Shown here piece by piece: positions 1 to 4,794 of a stretch of 5,962 nucleotides of DNA. The position numbers and the translations under genes are program-made. The stretch is from JAHFOW01 sp964370795 (GTDB lineage Bacteria > Planctomycetota > Brocadiia > Brocadiales > Brocadiaceae). How positions within the stretch are numbered: the first letter of the stretch is position 1; every line of letters begins with the position of its first letter. The stretch spans positions 1-5,962 of the forward strand of contig CAYJME010000203.1 in assembly GCA_964370795.1 (NCBI GenBank). The letters are read 5' to 3'. The notes under the pieces are model-generated. The model had not been told where the DNA came from, ran no database searches, and saw only the letters and a list, made by a program, of their open reading frames with translations.

Positions 1-1
1 A

Positions 2-33
2 GGGGACTAAAGAAGTCCCCTCCTGGGAGGGGA
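2..33. repeat. G/C-rich palindromic element with two alternative hairpins
   Basis: GGGGACT (2-8) pairs with AGTCCCC (14-20) around the loop AAAGA. The overlapping TCCCCTCC (16-23) pairs with GGAGGGGA (26-33) around a 2-base loop. The two stems share 16-20, so they exclude each other. The G-rich tail continues to about 46. The sequence style resembles dispersed intergenic repeats found in many bacterial genomes, but copy number cannot be tested here. It could also be the terminator of a gene lying to the left. Confidence 0.45.
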
Positions 34-141
34 TTCAGGGGTGGGTATTAATCTTGTTATATAAAAAGTCGCCGAAGGCCTAATTTAAATCAGATAGGAT
101 TCTATAATTTAAATATCATACCATTTATTTTCCGGGATGTC

Positions 142-157
142 TGTGATGTACGTCACA
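142..157. promoter_or_regulatory. CRP/FNR-family-like operator palindrome
   Basis: TGTGATGTACGTCACA matches the classic CRP half-site layout TGTGA-N6-TCACA exactly, and 7 of its 8 base pairs are symmetric. On the minus strand a TATGAT hexamer (120 to 115) would place a transcription start near 108. The palindrome would then be centred at about -41.5, the usual class II activator position. The regulated gene would lie left of the window. No matching gene or good -10 is visible to the right. The regulator is unknown, and the assignment rests on motif shape alone. Confidence 0.4.
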
Positions 158-183
158 TTTTTAAAAATATTTTTTCAAGTTTG

Positions 184-233
184 TAGTAACGACTTCAGTC
201 GTCATACCTGCCTAGCGCGGTTACGCCGCAACC
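184..233. repeat. REP-like palindromic repeat candidate
   Basis: Two adjacent short stems are seen. ACGACT (189-194) pairs with AGTCGT (197-202) around TC. GCGG (217-220) pairs with CCGC (226-229) around TTACG, and an alternative stem GGTT/AACC (219-222 with 230-233) overlaps it. Paired short palindromes in an intergenic spacer are typical of REP-type dispersed elements. Membership of a repeat family is inferred, because only one copy is in the window. Confidence 0.4.
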
Positions 234-297
234 AAATCGCCCTGTGAAGGCTGGATTAAATAAAACAATTCCTGTACGAAAAGACGTTTGTTATATG

Positions 298-335
298 AGA
301 GGAGATTGCTTCGGAAAAGACCATCGCAATGACAT
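298..335. repeat. Dispersed palindromic element of the GATTGCTTCGG...CGCAATGAC type
   Basis: ATTGC (305-309) and GCAAT (326-330) form the ends of an imperfect hairpin (about 7 of 10 positions pair), followed by GAC. Elements with this wording (GATTGCTTCG ... TCGCAATGAC) are a common intergenic palindromic repeat in unrelated bacterial genomes and often give rise to spurious ORFs. That is the main reason the open frame across it is not called a gene. Confidence 0.5.
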
Positions 336-382
336 TGGTACTGTGTACTTTTTTCTGAAACGATATACTAGATTTTACAAAC

Positions 383-434
383 AAAAAAAGGTTGAGATGG
401 AGTCTTGCTATAGCCTCACATTCCCAACCTTTTT
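383..434 (-). terminator. Probable intrinsic terminator downstream of aconitase
   Basis: AAAAAGGTTG (385-394) and CAACCTTTTT (425-434) form a perfect 10-bp stem. A bulged inner stem (about 395-402 with 416-424) continues it. Read on the minus strand, the stem ends directly in seven Ts (complement of the A run at 383-389). It lies about 95 bases past the aconitase stop, and no gene lies between. The flanking A and T runs mean it could also work weakly in the other direction. Confidence 0.55.
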
Positions 435-509
435 AGTCTTTTGTCCTCTTTTGTATAAGCAAACCATGCGCTCTTGCTTTAAAAAACAAAAAACTTTTTC
501 TCACGGACG

Positions 510-529
510 CTCAATCCTGAAGGATTGAG
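510..529 (-). terminator. Perfect hairpin abutting the aconitase stop codon
   Basis: CTCAATCC (510-517) pairs with GGATTGAG (522-529) around a TGAA loop, immediately next to the TAA stop at 530-532. On the minus strand it is followed, after about 10 bases, by A-rich and then T-rich sequence (complement of 481-499). The gap before the T run is longer than in a textbook terminator. It may be a weak terminator, an mRNA 3'-end stabiliser, or the first of a tandem pair with the hairpin at 383-434. Confidence 0.4.
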
Positions 530-2458
530 TTACTTACTGCTCTGGGCCTGATGGTTCAATAAACCACCGACACAGAGGATGTCGACTTCACGCGGAGTCA
601 ACGAGTGCGTTACTTTTATTTCTTTGTTCTTCGTTACATTCCTCATGGTGAGTTTGTTTCCCGATTTTAATTTGTTCCTGATATCAGGAAGTTCAATGCT
701 GTCTCCCTGGTCAATGACGTTATAGTCGCCTTCATTTTCAAACGTGATCGGCAGGATGCCAAAATTAACAAGGTTTGCACGGTGGATTCTGGCAAATGAT
801 TTGGTAATGACTGCCTTTACACCCAAATACATGGGTGCCAGCGCTGCATGCTCACGGCTTGATCCCTGACCGTAGTTCGCCCCTCCGATCAGGAAACCGC
901 CTCCTTTTTCTTTTGCACGTTTTACAAAGTCCTTGTCCACCTTCTCGAAAACAAATTCCGAAATAGCCGGAATATTTGACCGCAAAGGTAAAATTTTTGC
1001 CCCGGCCGGCATGATATGGTCGGTGGTGATATTATCCCCTACTTTCAAAAGAACGTCTCCTTTTAAGGTTTCAGGCATGGGTTCCTTTTTAGGTAAAGGT
1101 TTTATATTGGGTCCCCTAAAAATCGTCACTTCCTCCGGTTTATCGGAAGGCGGAATAATCATGCTATCATCGTTAACAAAACTTTTTGGTTCTTTAATAA
1201 CGATTGGTTCTCCGAAATCCCTTGGATCAGAGAGAACTCCTTGTATTGCCGTTGCGATTGCTGTTTCAGGACTGACCAGATAAACCTGAGCATCAGCCGT
1301 CCCACTTCGTCCCTCAAAGTTTCTGTTGAATGACCTCACCGAAATACCGCCAGAAGGTGGGGCCTGCCCCATACCAATACAGGGACCACATGCAACCTCA
1401 ACAAGGCGCGCGCCTGCCTCAATCATAGACGCCAGGGCGCCATTTTTTGCTATCATGTCCAATACCTGTTTAGAACCTGGTGAAATGGTCAAACTTACGT
1501 CAGGATGCACCTTTCGTCCCTTAAGCATCATCGCAGACACCATCAAATCATGGTACGAGGAATTTGTGCAGCTCCCAATACACACCTGTTGTACCTTAAG
1601 ACCCTTGATTTCGCTTAGTTTGCAAACATTGTCGGGACTGTGGGGTCTTGCTATTAATGGTTCCAGGGCAGAAAGGTCAATTTCAACTACCTCATCATAC
1701 TGCGCACGAGGATCTGCCTTTAAAGGCTTCCACACATTTTCTCTACCCTGCATCCTGAGGTATTTTTTTGTTTGTGCATCGCTCGGAAAGATCGATGTGA
1801 GCGCCCCCAATTCAGCGCCCATATTAGTGATGGTAGCACGTTCCGTCACACTCAACGTTTTTACCCCGTCTCCCCCGTATTCAAATATCTTTCCCACCCC
1901 ACCCTTTACCGTAAGCCTCCTCAATAATTCCAGTATCACGTCCTTCGCAGTCACCCACGGTTTCAACGAACCAGTGAGCCTTACGCACACGACTTTTGGC
2001 ATATTAACATAAAATGGACCGCCCGCCATAGCAATGGCAACATCAAGACCGCCAGCGCCTATTGCCAGCATCCCCAATCCACCGCATGTAGGGGTGTGAC
2101 TATCGGAACCCAGCATGGTATCTCCCGGTACGCCAAATCTCTCCAGGTGTACCTGATGGCAGATTCCATTGCCCGGTTTGGAAAAGTAAATACCGTATTT
2201 CCTCGCGATGCTCTGAAGAAATAAATGGTCATCAAAATTTTCAAAACCTGTCTGAAGCATATTGTGATCAACGTAACTTACCGAGAGTTTCGTCTTTACC
2301 CGTGGTATCCCCATAGCCTCAAACTGAAGATAGGCCATTGTCCCGGTTGCATCCTGCGTAAGGGTTTGGTCAATGGAAACAGCAATTTCATCACCAGGTT
2401 TTAGTTTGCCAGATACAAGATGCGAGCTTAAAATTTTTTGTACAATATTTTTCCCCAT
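530..2458 (-). CDS. acn: Aconitate hydratase, Aquifex-type short form
   Basis: A 642-residue cytoplasmic [4Fe-4S] enzyme that interconverts citrate and isocitrate in the TCA cycle. Active-site elements follow the aconitase order: Asp64-His65, His101 in GNGICHQ, DSHT at 119-122, Glu193 in KIFEYGG, cluster ligands Cys297 (GSCTN), Cys357 and Cys360 (ACGPC), and NRNFEGR with Asn378, Arg379 and Arg384. The swivel-domain motif QGSSREH at 531-537 holds the probable catalytic Ser533. Length fits the compact family of about 640-660 residues found in Aquifex and various anaerobes, not AcnA or AcnB (about 860-900). Catalytic and swivel domains are in one chain, unlike split LeuC/LeuD. The ATG is preceded by AAAGGAAG at 5-8 bases. 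It lies 115 bases downstream of the cytochrome gene, beyond a terminator. A related hydro-lyase specificity (homoaconitase, isopropylmalate) is less likely but not excluded. Confidence 0.95.
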   Translation of the reverse strand: MGKNIVQKILSSHLVSGKLKPGDEIAVSIDQTLTQDATGTMAYLQFEAMGIPRVKTKLSVSYVDHNMLQTGFENFDDHLFLQSIARKYGIYFSKPGNGICHQVHLERFGVPGDTMLGSDSHTPTCGGLGMLAIGAGGLDVAIAMAGGPFYVNMPKVVCVRLTGSLKPWVTAKDVILELLRRLTVKGGVGKIFEYGGDGVKTLSVTERATITNMGAELGALTSIFPSDAQTKKYLRMQGRENVWKPLKADPRAQYDEVVEIDLSALEPLIARPHSPDNVCKLSEIKGLKVQQVCIGSCTNSSYHDLMVSAMMLKGRKVHPDVSLTISPGSKQVLDMIAKNGALASMIEAGARLVEVACGPCIGMGQAPPSGGISVRSFNRNFEGRSGTADAQVYLVSPETAIATAIQGVLSDPRDFGEPIVIKEPKSFVNDDSMIIPPSDKPEEVTIFRGPNIKPLPKKEPMPETLKGDVLLKVGDNITTDHIMPAGAKILPLRSNIPAISEFVFEKVDKDFVKRAKEKGGGFLIGGANYGQGSSREHAALAPMYLGVKAVITKSFARIHRANLVNFGILPITFENEGDYNVIDQGDSIELPDIRNKLKSGNKLTMRNVTKNKEIKVTHSLTPREVDILCVGGLLNHQAQSSK

Positions 2459-2472
2459 CTTCTTCCTTTCAC

Positions 2473-2500
2473 AATATAGATAAAAATCACTTCTCTACAA
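2473..2500 (-). promoter_or_regulatory. Weak candidate promoter for aconitase
   Basis: On the minus strand TTGTAG (2500-2495) and TATATT (2478-2473) are 16 bases apart, inside the short gap between the terminator and the aconitase start. The predicted leader would be only about 8 bases, which is awkward for ribosome binding. Read-through of the upstream terminator is an equally plausible source of transcript. Confidence 0.25.
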
Positions 2501-2505
2501 CAGGT

Positions 2506-2541
2506 AAAAAAAAATCCCACCGCTTTTGGCGGTGGGATTTT
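2506..2541 (-). terminator. Strong intrinsic terminator after the cytochrome gene
   Basis: AAAATCCCACCGC (2511-2523) pairs perfectly with GCGGTGGGATTTT (2529-2541), a 13-bp stem with a 5-base loop. On the minus strand it runs straight into a T tract (complement of nine As at 2506-2514, partly inside the stem). It lies 33 bases past the cytochrome stop codon and upstream of aconitase, so it separates the two transcription units or attenuates read-through into aconitase. Confidence 0.88.
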
Positions 2542-2573
2542 ATATTAAAACAATTTAAAACCTCTTTCAAATC

Positions 2574-3791
2574 CTATCGATGCGTCGTCTGTGGTTTTAA
2601 ATACCCATAACCCCCAAAGAGCAACACATCAATGTTCTGTGGAATAGCAATTTTACCAAAATTATGAGACTTATTTGGACCATGGCAAGACTGACAAGTA
2701 ACTAAATCCTTGGTAATCAATCCCTGACTTCTCAGCTCAACTACCTTTCCAAAGATTGATCCTTTGCCAGTACTCAGCTGGGCGTGATCAGGACCGCCAA
2801 CATGGCACTTCTCGCAGGCGTCGTAAGCCTTTGCTTCAGCCACGGAGAACTTATGGCTTGGATGACAGGCATCACAACTACCGCCAATCCTGTCAAATTC
2901 GTAAGACAGGCTCATCTTATGACACCCCTTACAATCCTTGATATTCAGCAATTTTGTACTAATCACATCAAAACGACTGGACTGCGCCACTATGTGGCCC
3001 TGATTATGCTTACTTTCCTTGAAATCTGCAAATTGACCCTGATGGCATTCACCGCAGGCACTTGCAGAAACATGACCATGCTTTTTAGCAATGGTGCGAT
3101 GGTCATTTCCATGGCAATGAATACACGTCACACCTTTATTAGCGTGTACGCTCTTTGTCCACTCCTTAACAACATCGGGTGTGGCCATCTTATGACAGGC
3201 AAGGCAGTCTGTTTCTTCGTATGTCCCAAAAGGTTTAATCTTTTTAGCAGCATACGCCTTAAATAAATCGCCCGGCATGTGTGGATGTACAACACCAAGG
3301 TGGCAATCCGTACATGACAGCTTTTCTGGCTGATTCCCCTGAATCCCATGTTTATTGCTTTTCTGGACAAATTCAATATGCGATCTGTCTTTCGTAAAAC
3401 CCTCAGAGTGGCATCGAACGCAGTTTCCGTTAAGAGTCTGCAAGCTATCTTCAGCAATTTCGATAAATTCGCCATCAGTATATGCCTGGAATGAATGCAT
3501 CAAAGAATCGTGAGTACCGTCGCTCAGTTTAGCATGAGCATAACCTTTAAGGCCTGGTCCCACGTGACACGCATGACAGTTTTCGACATGCTCATTATGG
3601 TGCTTCGATGCCTTGAAAGAATCATAATGGATCTTCATTTCATGGCAACTGGCGCAAAATTCACTCTTCTCTGAATAATGGTATACCTTGCTTAAAGTAA
3701 CGCCAGCGACCACTAATACGATTATGGTGAAGAAGCCTACCAGTTTTTTCCTTCTCTTGATAAATTCCAATAACTGCTTCAACCGCTCCAT
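2574..3791 (-). CDS. Membrane-anchored 11-haem cytochrome c with NapC/NirT-like N-terminal module
   Basis: A 405-residue c-type cytochrome with 11 CXXCH sites, first Cys at 46, 72, 124, 160, 196, 223, 246, 287, 306, 326 and 366. A KRRKK stretch (12-16) then a hydrophobic helix (about 17-36) make an uncleaved N-terminal anchor, with the haems outside the cytoplasmic face. Haems 1-4 look like NapC/NirT/NrfH quinol-oxidising cytochromes: CASCHEM with a Met after haem 1, CHACHVGPG, CVRCH and CTDCHLGVVH, with the family's close-far-close spacing. Haems 5-11 form an added seven-haem region. Its end, CEKCHVGGPDHAQ and CQSCHGPNKSHN, recalls the late haems of the hydroxylamine-oxidoreductase-like family, but the length and final haem of HAO are missing. 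Many spare histidines can serve as distal ligands. Probable role: passing electrons between the quinone pool and periplasmic partners. The start is fixed by AGGAGG 6 bases before ATG. The haem count is certain; partner and direction of electron flow are unknown. Confidence 0.9.
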   Translation of the reverse strand: MERLKQLLEFIKRRKKLVGFFTIIVLVVAGVTLSKVYHYSEKSEFCASCHEMKIHYDSFKASKHHNEHVENCHACHVGPGLKGYAHAKLSDGTHDSLMHSFQAYTDGEFIEIAEDSLQTLNGNCVRCHSEGFTKDRSHIEFVQKSNKHGIQGNQPEKLSCTDCHLGVVHPHMPGDLFKAYAAKKIKPFGTYEETDCLACHKMATPDVVKEWTKSVHANKGVTCIHCHGNDHRTIAKKHGHVSASACGECHQGQFADFKESKHNQGHIVAQSSRFDVISTKLLNIKDCKGCHKMSLSYEFDRIGGSCDACHPSHKFSVAEAKAYDACEKCHVGGPDHAQLSTGKGSIFGKVVELRSQGLITKDLVTCQSCHGPNKSHNFGKIAIPQNIDVLLFGGYGYLKPQTTHR

Positions 3792-3796
3792 ACAAT

Positions 3797-3803
3797 ACCT
3801 CCT
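3797..3803 (-). promoter_or_regulatory. Strong ribosome binding site of the cytochrome gene
   Basis: On the minus strand AGGAGGT lies with 6 bases between AGGAGG and the ATG. It supports the chosen start, which also gives the positively charged N-terminus needed for the membrane anchor. Confidence 0.85.
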
Positions 3804-3823
3804 AAATCTCCCAGTTTTATAAT

Positions 3824-3839
3824 GAGTGCACTTGTACTC
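3824..3839. promoter_or_regulatory. Imperfect palindrome upstream of the cytochrome gene
   Basis: GAGTGCACTTGTACTC has 6 of 8 symmetric pairs, with outer arms GAGT/ACTC. It lies about 33 bases before the cytochrome start codon, where an operator or a leader-RNA hairpin could act. No regulator family is recognised. Confidence 0.2.
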
Positions 3840-3858
3840 TTTACGCTATTCTTTAATA

Positions 3859-3870
3859 ATTCTAAATTAA
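3859..3870 (+). repeat. 12-base direct repeat, copy 1
   Basis: ATTCTAAATTAA occurs here and again at 4034-4045 in the same orientation, 175 bases apart. On the minus strand this copy reads TTAATTTAGAAT and ends in a TAGAAT -10-like hexamer pointing towards the cytochrome gene. It could be a shared regulator site or chance in AT-rich DNA. Confidence 0.3.
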
Positions 3871-4033
3871 AAATTTCAAACAACTTAAAAGGTTCATCGC
3901 ACCTGATATAAAATTAAATATAATCAAAAGTTCGTGAATATTACCACAAAGTTTATTGATGTTCAAGTCATTTTTTAATTAGCTACGAAATCTCTTGCAC
4001 CGAAGAAATTTTAATCATGCATAACACACGGTC

Positions 4034-4045
4034 ATTCTAAATTAA
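4034..4045 (+). repeat. 12-base direct repeat, copy 2
   Basis: This is the second exact copy of ATTCTAAATTAA. It ends one base before the TTGACA -35 element at 4046, so it sits where an upstream promoter element or activator would bind. Function is inferred from position only. Confidence 0.3.
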
Positions 4046-4074
4046 TTGACAAAATCACTACCCTCATGTAGAAT
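4046..4074 (+). promoter_or_regulatory. Near-consensus sigma-70 promoter
   Basis: A perfect -35 TTGACA (4046-4051) is followed after exactly 17 bases by TAGAAT (4069-4074), which matches five of six positions of the -10 consensus. Transcription would start near 4081 and leave a leader of about 44 bases before the ATG at 4125. It is the best promoter in the window and suggests housekeeping-type expression of the small exported protein. Confidence 0.75.
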
Positions 4075-4124
4075 TTTTTTAGAAAAATTTTAGCACAATA
4101 AAACTTATCAAAGGAATCTTATAC

Positions 4125-4670
4125 ATGAGAAACTACATTAAATACTTGATTTCCGGATTTATCGTTATCTATATACCTTTTGCATTTTTCACAGAAAAAT
4201 CCGCCCGGGGACAGCATGCCGGAGGTGGGATTATAGATACTACCAAACAACCCGGCACAGACTCCCCTAGCTATCATCAATCATTTGCCCCCTACGAAGG
4301 CTCAACTCCTATTCCATGGATGGATGAAAAACCCAATCCCATCTCAATAAAAGTTACCGAAACACTCACCTACGAGATTCCCGTAGAAGAAAAAAAGTTT
4401 AACGACAAGAAATTAACTGTTGAAGATCTTGAATTAAAGGAAGTTATCAATAATTCAGAGATTAATTTCCACCAGGTGGACTGTTACTATTTTAAGACAA
4501 TAAAGCAAACTCATGTAAGAACCATTGAGAACCTTACCTGTAAACGGGAAAGAGATGGAACGCAATATTGGCTATCAGATGGGAAAAAGTATGTTGAATG
4601 GGGCAAGTGGTCAAACTGGGTAACTGAAAAAACAGACCGAAATGTTGGGCTGGCAGAAAAGAAGCCTTAA
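4125..4670 (+). CDS. Secreted or lipid-free exported protein of unknown function, 181 residues
   Basis: I do not recognise a family. The N-terminus (Met-Arg-Asn, Lys6, then a hydrophobic core at about 7-22) is a signal peptide or a single membrane anchor. Cleavage near residues 28-33 is possible, but there is no clean AXA box and no lipobox Cys. Residues 34-70 are rich in Gly, Pro, Ser and Thr and are probably unstructured. Residues 71-175 look like a small beta-rich domain with charged strands, only two cysteines (Cys120 and Cys139, a possible disulfide) and a tryptophan-rich patch WGKWSNW at 159-165. The C-terminus is charged. AAGGA (4111-4115), 9 bases before the ATG, supports the start. 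It has its own strong promoter and terminator, so it is probably monocistronic. The divergent cytochrome does not by itself imply a shared role. That it is a real gene is well supported; its function is open. Confidence 0.8.
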   Translation: MRNYIKYLISGFIVIYIPFAFFTEKSARGQHAGGGIIDTTKQPGTDSPSYHQSFAPYEGSTPIPWMDEKPNPISIKVTETLTYEIPVEEKKFNDKKLTVEDLELKEVINNSEINFHQVDCYYFKTIKQTHVRTIENLTCKRERDGTQYWLSDGKKYVEWGKWSNWVTEKTDRNVGLAEKKP

Positions 4671-4707
4671 GAGAAATTTTTTAGTTATTATCCATAACAT
4701 CAAACAT

Positions 4708-4740
4708 AAAAGAGATACAGCGCATGTATCTCTTTTTTTT
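4708..4740 (+). terminator. Intrinsic terminator of the 181-residue protein gene
   Basis: AAAAGAGATACA (4708-4719) pairs with TGTATCTCTTTT (4725-4736) around GCGCA, and the T run continues to 4740. It lies 37 bases after the stop codon and closes this unit before the next gene. Confidence 0.85.
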
Positions 4741-4767
4741 GAGTTTTTTTATTTCAATTTATATTTT
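4739..4767 (+). promoter_or_regulatory. Weak candidate promoter for the FGE-like gene
   Basis: TTGAGT (4739-4744) and TATTTT (4762-4767) are 17 bases apart, each matching four of six consensus positions, right after the upstream terminator. Because that terminator separates the genes, a promoter is expected in this 55-base gap. The T-rich sequence makes such matches easy, so this one is tentative. Confidence 0.3.
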
Positions 4768-4782
4768 AATATTCGTAGTCTT

Positions 4783-4790
4783 AAAGGAGG
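4783..4790 (+). promoter_or_regulatory. Ribosome binding site that fixes a GTG start
   Basis: AAAGGAGG lies 4 bases before GTG at 4795. No in-frame ATG occurs before codon 144, and starting there would lose the signal peptide and both zinc-ribbon motifs. The near-perfect Shine-Dalgarno sequence therefore decides the start. Confidence 0.85.
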
Positions 4791-4794
4791 CATA

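Larger units (their letters stand above)
1..529. other. Gene-poor, repeat-rich intergenic region
   Basis: No convincing gene is visible here on either strand. The only long open frame (244-528, plus) lies across palindromic repeat-like segments and a terminator hairpin. It has no good ribosome binding site, and its translation resembles no protein I know. The stretch is a patchwork: a G/C-rich double hairpin at the left edge, a 10-base direct repeat TAATTTAAAT (81-90 and 105-114), a CRP-type palindrome (142-157), a REP-like element (184-233), a GATTGCTTCGG-type palindrome (298-335) and two hairpins downstream of the aconitase stop. A gene on the left side may start or end beyond the window edge. 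Confidence 0.6.
3792..4124. other. Divergent AT-rich spacer between cytochrome and secreted-protein genes
   Basis: This 333-base spacer separates two divergent genes and has no ORF worth calling. On its right side it holds a clear promoter reading right (4046-4074). Near the cytochrome it has an imperfect palindrome (3824-3839), and it carries an exact 12-base direct repeat (3859-3870 and 4034-4045). A cytochrome promoter must lie here or nearby, but no hexamer pair on the minus strand is convincing. TTGAAA with TATTAA at 15 bases is the best seen, and it is weak. Confidence 0.6.

Noticed and set aside
68..82. Small GCC/GGC hairpin followed by T5 on the minus strand
   Set aside because: The stem has only three pairs, too short to call a terminator.
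3..83. Possible C-terminal end of a gene entering from the left
   Set aside because: One plus frame is open to a stop at 81-83, but it runs through the G/C-rich palindrome and gives a product typical of translated repeats.
244..528. 94-codon plus-strand open frame
   Set aside because: It crosses a dispersed palindromic repeat and a terminator hairpin, has no good ribosome binding site and gives a low-complexity Cys/Phe/Lys-rich product like no known family.
1326..2012. 228-codon plus-strand open frame
   Set aside because: It lies wholly antisense to the aconitase gene, whose active-site motifs are intact.
2784..3266. 160-codon plus-strand open frame
   Set aside because: It is antisense to the cytochrome, whose haem motifs in the other strand clearly show the coding frame.
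2574..3791. Calling the cytochrome a hydroxylamine oxidoreductase or nitrite reductase
   Set aside because: There is no CXXCK site, the haem count and C-terminus do not match HAO, and no cross-linking tyrosine region is evident.
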